NCBI RefSeq assembly: GCF_001570565.1
Contig: NZ_BBXE01000036.1
Span: 1 to 64,000 of the forward strand
Source of the DNA: Herbidospora yilanensis
GTDB lineage: Bacteria > Actinomycetota > Actinomycetes > Streptosporangiales > Streptosporangiaceae
Direction of reading: 5' to 3'
DNA length: 64,000 nucleotides
Shown: positions 51,843-61,822 of the stretch, piece by piece
Layout of the letters: every line of letters begins with the position of its first letter
Numbering within the stretch: the stretch's first letter is position 1
Notes under the pieces: model-generated
Databases searched by the model: none
What the model saw: only the letters and a program-made list of their open reading frames with translations
What the model was told of the DNA's origin: nothing
Position numbers and translations under genes: made by a program

Positions 51843-53135
51843 ATGACAGCGCCCAGTCAGACCTCGGCCAAACCAATCGGGGGGCCTCCGTCGCGGGCGG
51901 GCCGCTGGCCTTTGATGGCACAGCGACGCCCGTTGGTCGGCTATCTCTTTCTGATCGTCACCATCGATCTCGTCGCGATCGCCGGGTTGTCGCTGGTGAC
52001 CGTTCCGTCGGCCGGCGATCTGCTGGTGTTCTGCTCGCTGATGGCCTGCGGCGCCGTGTGCATCGAGGCGACCCGGCGGCTCGGCATGCCCGCCGGGGTG
52101 TCGCGCGACCTGCTCTCGGCCTGGTGGTTGCCGGTGGCGCTGCTGCTGCCGCCGGTCTACGCGCTGCTGGCGCCCATTCCGTTGCAGATCCTCCTGCAGT
52201 TGAGGGTGCGCGCCACCGTCGTCTACCGGCGGGTGGTCACGTCGGCGGCCATCGGGCTGGCGGCCGGGGCGGCCTCGCTGGTGTTCCACTCGCAGGTCGA
52301 CGACCCCGCCCGGCTGACCGAGGGGGTGGGGTGGCCGATAGTGCTGGCCGTCGGCTGCGCGGCGCTGTTCACGATCCTCAACACCGCCCTGATCGCGGTC
52401 GCCGCCCACACCGCCGATCCCGACGTCCGCTGGCGCGATGTGCTGTGGGATCGGGAGAGCCTGCTGCTCGACGCGGTCGAGTTGTGCCTCGGGCTGATCG
52501 TCGCGATCATGTGCGGGCTCAACCTCCTGCTTCTGGTGCTGGCGCTGCCGCCGGTCATGCTCCTCCAGCGCAGCCTGATGCACGCCCAGTTGCAGGCCGC
52601 CGCCCGCACCGACCCGAAGACCGGGTTGCTGAACGCCGCCGCGTGGCAGCGGGAGGCCGACACGGAGATCGTCCGGGCCCACCGCACGGGTGAGATGCTC
52701 GCGCTGCTGATCGTGGACATCGACCACTTCAAGCGGGTCAACGACACCTACGGCCACCTCGTCGGCGACCAGGTGCTCATCGGGGTGGCCGCCACGCTGC
52801 GCAGCCAGCTGCGCGACTACGACGTGGTCGGGCGGTTCGGCGGCGAGGAGTTCGTGGTGCTGCTGCCGCGGGCCGATCTGGCCGAGGCGCGGCGGGTGGC
52901 CGAGCGGCTGCGCAGCCGGGTCGGGCGCATGGCGGTGCCCGCCGACGACGCCATGATCACGGTCACCATCTCGCTCGGGGTCGCGATCATGAACGTGCAC
53001 GGCCATGATCTCATCGAGCTGCTGGCCGCCGCTGACCTGGCGCTTTACCGGGCCAAGGAGCTCGGGCGCGACCGGGTCTGCCTGCCGGCGCAGCAGATGC
53101 CGCCACCCGGCGGCAAGCCAGCAACCGCGTGCTGA
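51843..53135 (+). CDS. membrane diguanylate cyclase (GGDEF)
   Basis: About 430 residues from ATG 51843 (MTAPSQTS), with GGGGGAG just upstream; an earlier in-frame GTG at 51786 would add 19 residues. Six or so membrane helices cover residues 30-250 (VGYLFLIVTIDLVAIAGLSL, then WWLPVALLLPPVYALLAPIPL and more). The C-terminal GGDEF domain has ARTDPKTGLLNAAAW, LIVDIDHFKRVNDTYGH and the active GGEEF motif. An inhibitory I-site RDYD lies five residues before it, so c-di-GMP feedback control is likely. In streptomycetes c-di-GMP holds back development. Confidence 0.9.
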   Translation: MTAPSQTSAKPIGGPPSRAGRWPLMAQRRPLVGYLFLIVTIDLVAIAGLSLVTVPSAGDLLVFCSLMACGAVCIEATRRLGMPAGVSRDLLSAWWLPVALLLPPVYALLAPIPLQILLQLRVRATVVYRRVVTSAAIGLAAGAASLVFHSQVDDPARLTEGVGWPIVLAVGCAALFTILNTALIAVAAHTADPDVRWRDVLWDRESLLLDAVELCLGLIVAIMCGLNLLLLVLALPPVMLLQRSLMHAQLQAAARTDPKTGLLNAAAWQREADTEIVRAHRTGEMLALLIVDIDHFKRVNDTYGHLVGDQVLIGVAATLRSQLRDYDVVGRFGGEEFVVLLPRADLAEARRVAERLRSRVGRMAVPADDAMITVTISLGVAIMNVHGHDLIELLAAADLALYRAKELGRDRVCLPAQQMPPPGGKPATAC

Positions 53136-53156
53136 GTTGCCACTAAGCTTGACTGC

Positions 53157-54821
<1,665 letters not shown>

Positions 54822-54839
54822 AGCCCACGGGACAACGGC

Positions 54840-54872
54840 AAAGGCCACCGGCGACCACCGCAGGTGGCCTTT
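54840..54872. terminator. ettA terminator
   Basis: AAAGGCCACC (54840-54849) pairs perfectly with GGTGGCCTTT (54863-54872), giving a rho-independent hairpin 19 bp after the ettA stop. It could also serve the opposite strand. Confidence 0.85.
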
Positions 54873-55026
54873 CGCGTCCGGCCGTGAATCCGGCTGGCCG
54901 CCTCAGGACGGTTGTCCGTGGAGCGCCACGTGGTTGTGCCGCGGCCCGTCGATGTGATCACAACGCACCGTGCCGGTGGCCCCGCGAGACGCGAGACCAC
55001 CGGCAGGGTGTCCCAACAGGGAAGGG

Positions 55027-56493
55027 TTACTTCTTCCAGCCCGGCGTGATGCCGCACTTGGCCTTCTGGTTGATGCAGACCTTCACGAGCGCGCTCAGGG
55101 TGTCCTGCTTCCAGGCGTTCATGAAGTCACCGTGGATCGACGACGCCATGCCCGACGACAGGGCGAGGCCGTCGCCGCCGAGGGAGTCGTAGCCGAGCAT
55201 CATCGAGATGTTCGGGACGGCGACCGGGTACTTGCCGGTGCAGGTGCCGTTGACGGCGGGGCCCATGTGCGACTTGTGGTCGGGCGAGTCGATGTGCTTG
55301 CCGTCCCAGCAGTCCTGGAAGGTGAGCTGGTAGATCAGGTTGCCGCCCGGGGCGCAGACGGGCCAGTTGCCGTCGGCGCTGCGGCCGGTCTCGGCGCTGC
55401 CGGCGCACCAGAACTGGCCGGAGGCGCCCTTGGGGGTCGCGACCTGGCGCTTGGCGTCACCCTGGACGACACGCAGGCCCGGCGGGAACGGCTTGACCTC
55501 GGACGGGTCCTTGAGGCGCGAGCCGTAGTAGGCGCGGAAGTTCTTCATCGCGACCGGCTTGCCGTTCTTCAGCAGCGTCGGCGCCCAGTAGGCGCTGTTG
55601 TCACCGGGGGCGTCACAGGTCGTGGTGCTCTTGAGCAGGTCCTCGGTCGTGGTCTTCGCGGAGACCTTCGGGCCGAAGAAGGTGTGCAGGTGGGACGCGC
55701 CGACCAGGCCGGGCAGCACGATCGGGTCGTCCGCGGCCTCGTTGGCCACCGTGCAGTTGGTGTGGAACTCGGGCACCCGGACGATGTTGGCGGGGACCGT
55801 CTCGAACGGGATCTTGTCGTACGCGTCCAGCGTCTTCTGCCACGCGGCCTCGTCCACGGGCACCCAGCCGGCGGCGGGGGTGGTGGGGTTGGCCGTCGGG
55901 GTGGTGCTGGGCGTCGGCTTCGTCGGGGTGGGGGTCGGGGTCGGCTGGGGCTGCGTGCCGCCGCCGGCGCCGAAGACCTGGAACTCCCAGAGGGAGACGC
56001 CGTACTGGCTGGAGCGCTTGGTGGCGTACAGGCGGACGAAGCGGCCGGTGGTCGACAGGTCGATCGTCTGGACACCGCCCTTGTTCGTGGTGGTGTTGTA
56101 CACCATCTTCCAGGGGCCGCTGCTGGAGGCGGCGGTCTGGATCTGGAAGGCCGTGGCGTAGGCGCGCTCCCAGTTGATGACGATCTTGTCGATGGCGGTG
56201 GACTTGCCGAGGTCGACGGCGAGCCACTGCGGGTCGCTGAACTTGCTGGACCAGCGGGTGCCGGTCTTCCCGTCGAAGGCGGCCGCGGGCGACAGGTCAC
56301 CGCGCTCCGACGACGAGGCGATGGCGGTACGGCCCTGAGAGACGGGCGCTTCGGCTGCGATGGCCGGGGAGGTGACGCTCACCACGGAGGTGCCCAGGAG
56401 GCCGACGAGGGCACCGGCCAGCGCCAGGCTGCGGACCTGACGTGCACCGGACTGGCGTCCGGCTCGGATGCCGCGCGAGGCGGGTGTGCTCAT
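55027..56493 (-). CDS. secreted DUF1996 protein with discoidin domain
   Basis: A 488-residue protein starting MSTPASRGIRAGRQSG. The signal peptide includes LALAGALVGLLGTSVVSVTSPAIAA, cleaved near AEAPVSQ. An F5/8-type (discoidin) carbohydrate-binding domain occupies about 50-185 (AAAFDGKTGTRWSS, PQWLAVDLGKS, TTGRFVRLYATKRSSQYG). A Pro/Thr linker (QPQPTPTPTPTKPTPSTT) joins it to a DUF1996 domain (RVPEFHTNCTVA, HLHTFFGPKV, APGGNLIYQLTFQDCWDGKH). Probably binds or processes cell-wall or plant glycan outside the cell. Later ATG is preferred over upstream codons. Confidence 0.85.
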   Translation of the reverse strand: MSTPASRGIRAGRQSGARQVRSLALAGALVGLLGTSVVSVTSPAIAAEAPVSQGRTAIASSSERGDLSPAAAFDGKTGTRWSSKFSDPQWLAVDLGKSTAIDKIVINWERAYATAFQIQTAASSSGPWKMVYNTTTNKGGVQTIDLSTTGRFVRLYATKRSSQYGVSLWEFQVFGAGGGTQPQPTPTPTPTKPTPSTTPTANPTTPAAGWVPVDEAAWQKTLDAYDKIPFETVPANIVRVPEFHTNCTVANEAADDPIVLPGLVGASHLHTFFGPKVSAKTTTEDLLKSTTTCDAPGDNSAYWAPTLLKNGKPVAMKNFRAYYGSRLKDPSEVKPFPPGLRVVQGDAKRQVATPKGASGQFWCAGSAETGRSADGNWPVCAPGGNLIYQLTFQDCWDGKHIDSPDHKSHMGPAVNGTCTGKYPVAVPNISMMLGYDSLGGDGLALSSGMASSIHGDFMNAWKQDTLSALVKVCINQKAKCGITPGWKK

Positions 56494-56587
56494 GGTGGTT
56501 GGAGTCCTTGTCCTGTTGAGGAGACGTGGAGGGGGGCGCTCACTACGCGCCGCCACCTAGGAGACCCGCAGGTCGCGGGGGGATAAC

Positions 56588-56616
56588 AAAAACTTCCGGG
56601 AAGTCGGGAAGTTTTT
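56588..56616. repeat. A/T-flanked hairpin between divergent genes
   Basis: AAAAACTTCC (56588-56597) pairs with GGAAGTTTTT (56607-56616) around a 9-nt loop. It looks like an intrinsic terminator but lies 94 bp upstream of the DUF1996 gene and 33 bp upstream of the HAD gene, which diverge. An attenuator or operator is more plausible. Confidence 0.5.
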
Positions 56617-56649
56617 TGTGACCTCGCCCGGACGGGCACGACCTGTCGC

Positions 56650-57300
56650 GTGAGAGTGATCACCTTCGACGGTGACGAGACGTTGTGGGACTTCCAGGGG
56701 GCGATGCGACGGGCACTCGCCCTGGCGGCGGGGCTCTTCGGCCCGCCGGTCACGGCGGAGTGGCTGAGGCGGGTCCGCGACGACGTGGCGGCGCGGGCCG
56801 AGTTCGCCGGCGCGCCGATGGAGGACATCCGCCGGGTGGCCTTCGGCGAGTGCGCCCGGCTGACCGGCGCGGCCGACGGGTTCGCCGATCGGGTGCACGC
56901 CGAGTACATGCGCGCCCGGCACGCCGGCGTCACGCTCTACCCCGACACGCTGCCGTGCCTGCGGGAGTTGCGGTCGAGGGGCCATCGGCTGGCCCTGATC
57001 ACCAATGGGAACTCGCGCCCCGACCTGATCGGGGTGGCGGATTTCCTGTCCTGTACGGTCGCCGCCGCCGAATGCGGGCATCGCAAGCCCGACCCGGAGA
57101 TCTACCGCTACGCGGCGGCCCGCCTGGGCGTGACGCCGGGAGAGTGTGTCCATGTGGGCGACCATCCGGTCGAAGACGTGGACGCGTCGGCGGAAGCGGG
57201 CATGCGCGCCGTCTGGCTCGACCGCGTGAGGGGCCTGGAGAGACCAAGGCGGGCCTGGCGAAGGATCGACAGCCTCGCGGAGCTCCCCGGGCTCCTGTGA
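56650..57300 (+). CDS. HAD-superfamily hydrolase
   Basis: A 216-residue phosphatase-like protein starting with GTG (MRVITFDGDETLWDF). Asp7 and Asp9 form the DxDxT catalytic motif. Motif II is LALITNGNS, motif III is ECGHRKPDPEIY (Lys), and motif IV is VHVGDHPVEDVDASAEAGM. The helical cap lies between residues 15 and 85. Substrate unknown; the form resembles YjjG/dehalogenase-like HADs. Confidence 0.88.
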   Translation: MRVITFDGDETLWDFQGAMRRALALAAGLFGPPVTAEWLRRVRDDVAARAEFAGAPMEDIRRVAFGECARLTGAADGFADRVHAEYMRARHAGVTLYPDTLPCLRELRSRGHRLALITNGNSRPDLIGVADFLSCTVAAAECGHRKPDPEIYRYAAARLGVTPGECVHVGDHPVEDVDASAEAGMRAVWLDRVRGLERPRRAWRRIDSLAELPGLL

Positions 57301-57387
57301 TCCTCTCGGGCCCTCACCGCACGCAGGGGCCGTCGACCCGGCCGGCAGGTCAACACACGACGCGCAGACCGGGTGCGCCGCCGGGCC

Positions 57388-57753
57388 TCAGCCCAATGGC
57401 AGGGCGAACAGATCTTCGGGTAGAGCACAGCCGTAGTCCTGCAACGGCGTGAGATCGCCGAGCACGATCTGCTGGACCTCGCCCGCCGGGGACAGGCCGT
57501 CGGGGCGGTCCAAGAGGCGGTGGCCCGGAGTCGCGCCGCCGTGGCCGACCGGCGTCTCCCGCACGTCGGCCGCGAGCCGCCCGAGCCGGTCGAGGAGGAT
57601 GCCGACCGCGTCGTACACATCCGCGACGTTGTCAGCGGCGACCTCTTCGCTGACGCCAGGGTGGAGATCGCGGTATGCCGCCCGCGCCGCCGCCAAGAAA
57701 CGCGCCGGATCCACGACCACGACGTCTCGGCGGGTCCGGACGCTGATCGTCAT
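57388..57753 (-). CDS. hypothetical protein
   Basis: A 121-residue protein starting MTISVRTRRDVVVVD with AGAGAAGG just upstream on the minus strand. It begins with a short strand (VVVVDPARFLAAARAAYR) followed by helices (EEVAADNVADVYDAVGILLDRLGRLA) and ends GCALPEDLFALPLG. No family is recognised. The reading frame extends 46 codons upstream, but the SD supports this start. Confidence 0.6.
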   Translation of the reverse strand: MTISVRTRRDVVVVDPARFLAAARAAYRDLHPGVSEEVAADNVADVYDAVGILLDRLGRLAADVRETPVGHGGATPGHRLLDRPDGLSPAGEVQQIVLGDLTPLQDYGCALPEDLFALPLG

Positions 57754-57923
57754 GCCTTCTCTTAACAGCCTCTGTTCGTCCACCGTCCGATTCTGGCGGG
57801 ATCCCCGGTGTTCTCCAGGTGGAGTTTTTTCCTCCTGAGTAGAAGGTGGCGGGAGAAGAGAACGGGTGGAAATCTTTCCCTCTCGGAACACCCCCGACGT
57901 AGCAGGAGCCGTGTGGCCCCGGC

Positions 57924-59417
57924 TCAGGCCAGCAACCAGGCGCCGCCGTCAGCCGGCAGCAGGTCGTCGACGAGGGGCGTCGTCGCCAGCACCAGTTCTT
58001 TGTGCCCCGGCAACGGCACCGGGACGTCGCCGCAGTTCACCGCGCAGATCACCGGCCCCCGCCGGAAGAACAGCGTGTCGGGCGGCCCCGCCAGCCATTC
58101 GACCTCGTCGCCGGACATGATGCGCTTCCGCCAGGCCAGCGCCGCCTTGTAGAAGGACAACGTCGAGGCCGGGTCGGCGGCCTGCCGCTCGGCACTCAGC
58201 AACGCCCAGCTCGACGGCTGGGGCAGCCACGGCTCACCCGTGCCGAACCCATAAGGGCTCGCGGAGCCCGACCACGGCAGCGGCACCCGGCACCCGTCAC
58301 GCCCGGGCAGTTCGCCGTCGGTCTGGAAGAAGGTGGGGTCCTGCCGCTTGTCCGGAGGAATTTCCTGTACCTCGGGGAGGCCGAGTTCCTCCCCCTGGTA
58401 GAGGTAAGCCGAACCAGGGAGGGCCAACATGGCCAGGAGTGCGGCTTTCGCCCGGTCTATCCCGCCGGACGGCGTCAGCGACCCCTCTCCGTAGCGGGTC
58501 ACATGCCGCACCACGTCGTGGTTCGACAACACCCACGTCGGCGCCGCGATCTCGGTCAAAGTCTTCTCGATCACCGCGCGGAAGGCGTCGGCCGACCAGG
58601 GGGCCTTCAACCAGGCGAAGTTGAAGCTCTGGTGGAGCTCGTCCGGGCGTACGTAAAGAGCGAGGTCTTCGGCGGTGTCGGTCCACACCTCGCTCACGAA
58701 GGCACGCTCGCCGGGGTAGGTGTCGATGAGCGCCCGCCACTCCCGGTAGACCTCGTGGACCTCGGGGCGGCTCGACATCGGGCTGCCGGACACGAAGCCG
58801 GCGGTGGTGTCGGGCAGGTCTTCGGCCTTGTAGAGGCCGTTGGCGACGTCGATGCGGAAGCCGTCGACGCCCCGGTCGAGCCAGAAGCGCAGCACGTCGA
58901 GGAACTCGGCGTGGACGTCGGGGTTGCGCCAGTTGAAGTCGGGCTGCTCGGGGGCGAACAGGTGGAGGTAGTAGGAGCCGTCGGCGACGCGGGTCCAGGC
59001 CGGGCCGCCGAACACCGACTGCCAGTTGTTGGTCTCGGCGCGGAACAGGTAGCGGTCGCGCTTGACCCCGCGCAGCGCCTCCTGGAACCAGGGGTGCTCG
59101 ATCGAGCTGTGGTTCGGGACGATGTCGATCATCACCCGCAGGCCCAGCCCGTGGGCCTTCTCCATGAGGGCGTCGAAGTCGGCCAGGGTGCCGAACGCCG
59201 GGTCGACGTCGCGGTAGTCGGCCACGTCGTAGCCGCCGTCGGCCATCGGCGACCGGTAGAAAGGCGTCAGCCAGACGGCGTCGACGCCGAGTTCGGCGAG
59301 GTAGGGGAGCCGGTCGGTCACCCCGGGGAGGTCGCCGACGCCGTCACCCGAGGCGTCGGCGAAGCTGCGGACGTAGATCTCGTAGACGACGGCGTCACGC
59401 CACCAGGGGGAGGTCAT
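57924..59417 (-). CDS. GH13 alpha-glucosidase-type amylase
   Basis: A 497-residue glycoside hydrolase family 13 enzyme. The N-terminal PWWRDAVVYEIYVRSF leads to the calcium-site-like DASGDGVGDL. Catalytic residues are Asp190 in GFRIDVANGLY, Glu243 in FVSEVWTD and Asp301 in VLSNHDVVRHV, with YQGEELGLPEV after. This pattern fits oligo-1,6- or alpha-1,4-glucosidases that trim maltodextrins or sucrose-like sugars in the cytoplasm; no signal peptide. It begins 1 bp after glbO's stop region. Confidence 0.9.
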   Translation of the reverse strand: MTSPWWRDAVVYEIYVRSFADASGDGVGDLPGVTDRLPYLAELGVDAVWLTPFYRSPMADGGYDVADYRDVDPAFGTLADFDALMEKAHGLGLRVMIDIVPNHSSIEHPWFQEALRGVKRDRYLFRAETNNWQSVFGGPAWTRVADGSYYLHLFAPEQPDFNWRNPDVHAEFLDVLRFWLDRGVDGFRIDVANGLYKAEDLPDTTAGFVSGSPMSSRPEVHEVYREWRALIDTYPGERAFVSEVWTDTAEDLALYVRPDELHQSFNFAWLKAPWSADAFRAVIEKTLTEIAAPTWVLSNHDVVRHVTRYGEGSLTPSGGIDRAKAALLAMLALPGSAYLYQGEELGLPEVQEIPPDKRQDPTFFQTDGELPGRDGCRVPLPWSGSASPYGFGTGEPWLPQPSSWALLSAERQAADPASTLSFYKAALAWRKRIMSGDEVEWLAGPPDTLFFRRGPVICAVNCGDVPVPLPGHKELVLATTPLVDDLLPADGGAWLLA

Positions 59418-59418
59418 C

Positions 59419-59796
59419 TCATGCGTTTACCAGGCTGTGGGCGGCGTAAACCAGGTATTGCCACAGCTTGCTCTCCTGTTCGGCGGGGAGCTGGAGTTCG
59501 TTGACGGCGTCGCCCATGTGCTTCAGCCAGGCGTCGCGCTCGGCCTCGCCGATCACGAACGGGGCGTGGCGCATGCGCAGCCGGGGGTGGCCGCGCTCCT
59601 GGCTGTAGGTGTTGGGGCCACCCCAGTACTGCTTGAGGAACATCCGCAGCCGGTCTTCGGCCCCCTCGAAGTCGTCTTCGGGATAGAGGGGTTTGAGCAC
59701 CGGGTCTTCGCGGACGCCTTCGTAGAACCGCCGCACCAGCCGGTCGAAGGTCTCCTCGCCGCCGACGAGGTCGTAAAACGTCTGCTCGCTGCTCAC
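59419..59796 (-). CDS. glbO: group II truncated haemoglobin
   Basis: A 125-residue 2-on-2 globin. The proximal histidine is His77 in RMRHAPFVI. Tyr25 in RRFYEGV corresponds to B10, Tyr38 in KPLYPEDD to CD1, and Trp90 in RDAWLKHM to G8; these define the trHbO group that binds O2 tightly and may handle peroxide or NO. Ends [10 protein letters not shown]. Followed on the same strand by the GH13 gene. Confidence 0.95.
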   Translation of the reverse strand: MSSEQTFYDLVGGEETFDRLVRRFYEGVREDPVLKPLYPEDDFEGAEDRLRMFLKQYWGGPNTYSQERGHPRLRMRHAPFVIGEAERDAWLKHMGDAVNELQLPAEQESKLWQYLVYAAHSLVNA

Positions 59797-59830
59797 CTAC
59801 TCAGGTTAAAACAGCTCCCGAGTGCCGGTG

Positions 59831-60949
59831 TCACGCGATCGTTGCGATGGCCAGGCCGCGCTCGTCGAAGGCCCTCTTGATCCGGGTACGCAGCTCGCGC
59901 GCCACCTCGTGCTGCTTGCCCGGGGCGGTCTTGGCGACGACGCGGAAGACGATGGCCGTGCCGGAGATCTGCTCCATGCCGAAGACCTGGGGCTCCTCGA
60001 CGATGATGTTGTCGCGGTAGGCCTGGTCGTCCCACATCTCGGTCGTCACCTTCACGAGGATGTCGCGGGTCTGGGCCACGTCCGAGTCGTAGGCGACGGG
60101 GATGTCCACGAGGGCGCGCGACCAGCCCTGCGACTCGTTGGCCACGCGGGTGATGGTGCCGTTGCGGACGTACCAGACCTTGCCGTCGGCGTCGCGGAGC
60201 CGCGTTATGCGCAGGCTGACCGCCTCGACGGTGCCGGTGGTGACGCCGACGTCGACCACGTCGCCGACGCCGTACTGGTCTTCCATCAGCATGAACATGC
60301 CGGCGATGAAGTCCTTCACGAGCTCCTGGGCGCCGAACCCTATGGCGACGCCCAGGATGCCGACGCTGGTCAGCAGGGGCGCCAGGTCGAGGCCGAGGCG
60401 GGAGATGATCATCAGCAGGGCGGTGCCGAGGATCACTATCGAGGTGACGTGCCGCAGGACCGAGCCCAGGGTCTCCGAACGCTGGCGGCGGCGTTCGGCG
60501 AGGATCGCGTCGAGGCCCTCCTGCGGGCCGCCGAACCGGGACCGCAGCCGCTCCGGCATGGACACGGAGGAGGCGCGGGTGGAGATGCGCTTGATCAGGC
60601 GGTGCACGATCGCCCGCAGGATGACGGCGACCACCAGGATCAGCACGACCGCGATGCTCGCGCTGAGCAGACCCGCGACGATCTTCGCCCAGTCCGCGTT
60701 CCCTATCAGGCCGCTCACCAGATTGCAGATCCCGAAGTCGTCACTGCTGCACAGCGCGTTCGCCGCCGCCTTCGGGTCTATGAGGCCACTCGGGGTGGGG
60801 ATGGGGGTGGGAGACGGGGAAGGGCTCGGGGAGAGCAGGAACACGGAGTGGATCCCCCTCGGATCGGCTCGGTCGGATTCGGGCAGGCCTGCACCCATAT
60901 TGCCGATCGAACCGGCTGTCGTCACATTCACGCCGGGGGACGTGAGCAC
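59831..60949 (-). CDS. MscS-family mechanosensitive channel
   Basis: A 372-residue protein from a GTG (or 355 from an ATG at 60898). An N-terminal Ser/Pro linker (LLSPSPSPSPTPIPTPSG) precedes three helices: VAGLLSASIAVVLILVVAV (about 90-112), SIVILGTALLMIISRLGL (about 170-187) and the pore helix SVGILGVAIGFGAQELVKDF (about 195-214). The beta domain (MLMEDQYGVGDVVDVGVTTG, RITRLRDADGKVWYVRNG) and the C-terminal alpha/beta domain are typical MscS. It releases solutes on hypo-osmotic shock. Confidence 0.9.
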   Translation of the reverse strand: MLTSPGVNVTTAGSIGNMGAGLPESDRADPRGIHSVFLLSPSPSPSPTPIPTPSGLIDPKAAANALCSSDDFGICNLVSGLIGNADWAKIVAGLLSASIAVVLILVVAVILRAIVHRLIKRISTRASSVSMPERLRSRFGGPQEGLDAILAERRRQRSETLGSVLRHVTSIVILGTALLMIISRLGLDLAPLLTSVGILGVAIGFGAQELVKDFIAGMFMLMEDQYGVGDVVDVGVTTGTVEAVSLRITRLRDADGKVWYVRNGTITRVANESQGWSRALVDIPVAYDSDVAQTRDILVKVTTEMWDDQAYRDNIIVEEPQVFGMEQISGTAIVFRVVAKTAPGKQHEVARELRTRIKRAFDERGLAIATIA

Positions 60950-61114
60950 CGTCTCACCGGGCCGCGGAGGGCGGCGGGACCGGTGCTCCTGTGGCGGTCA
61001 GCGGGGCGGAGACGCGCACCCGGAAGCGTGTCTCGTGCCTTTCTCCGAGAGGGGGATCCCCCCCAGTGCCGCCCGTACACGCGGGCGGCAGACCAGGGAA
61101 AACCGTGATGATTC

Positions 61115-61179
61115 GGGGCCGGCGGGCCGGCCACAACGTTCCCTGGGGAACGTTCCGCACCGGGCCGCCCGCCGGCCCC
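61115..61179. repeat. compound inverted repeat between mscS and the small gene
   Basis: Outer arms 61115-61132 and 61162-61179 pair at 16 of 18 positions (GGGGCCGGCGGGC outer part perfect). Nested inside is a second hairpin, AACGTTCCC (61135-61143) with GGGAACGTT (61146-61154) around TG. It lies downstream of the minus-strand gene at 61247-61573 and upstream of mscS, so a terminator or an operator is possible. Confidence 0.55.
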
Positions 61180-61246
61180 GTGAGGCCGCGGCGGTGACGA
61201 CGGGCTCAGGATGACTGCGCTTCACCCGGCCCGTCGCCGTTTCGAT

Positions 61247-61573
61247 CTACTCGCCCACCGCGGCGAGCACACGGGCGACTTTCGTGGCGGCTCCGGCCGG
61301 ATCATCGGCTCGATGCATCCGCTCCCCCCAGGACCACCAGTAGTCGGCCGACTTGCAGACGACGTTCTCGGTGAGACTCGTCGCCTTCGGGTTGATCACT
61401 CGCACGAAGGCCCGACCCGATTGGGTGGTTACGACCCGTGCGAGGAGTCCCCGCGAGTCGAGCTCCGTAGCGAGCCGCTCCAGATGCCCGAAATCGTCCT
61501 CCCCCAACGTTCGTCCTCCTCCTCCCGCAATCCGAACCCTGCGTTCGTTGCCGGTTGGCCCAAGATGACTCAC
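61247..61573 (-). CDS. small protein with WWSWG motif, divergent from HTH/TPR regulator
   Basis: A 108-residue protein, perhaps shorter at the N-terminus. The core from LGEDDFGHLERLATELDSRG through VVTTQSGRAFVRVINPK to ENVVCKSADYWWSWGERMHR and AATKVARVLAAVGE shows a regular amphipathic pattern. I recognise similar small Trp-rich proteins next to HTH regulators in Streptosporangiales, but know of no assigned function. Divergent from the regulator at 61823 with a lower-GC promoter gap between. Confidence 0.62.
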   Translation of the reverse strand: MSHLGPTGNERRVRIAGGGGRTLGEDDFGHLERLATELDSRGLLARVVTTQSGRAFVRVINPKATSLTENVVCKSADYWWSWGERMHRADDPAGAATKVARVLAAVGE

Positions 61574-61822
61574 CGGGCCGGATGGGTCAACGAGGCGATA
61601 AGTGGGCGTTGGATGCGGTTACCACCAAGTGGGTTGAAGAATGTCGCCCGCCGGTGGACGATCCTCTATCAGCACGTTCTATTGCAGGTCCGGGCCACAC
61701 CAAATCTGGTCCATTATTTCTCCTGGGCGTAGTGCAACCCCAAGGTTACGCTGTGTCAACGAATTGTGGACCGGTCGGGACATGTGGACGGCGCGTACGG
61801 CCGGCCACGGAGAGGGGCCGGT

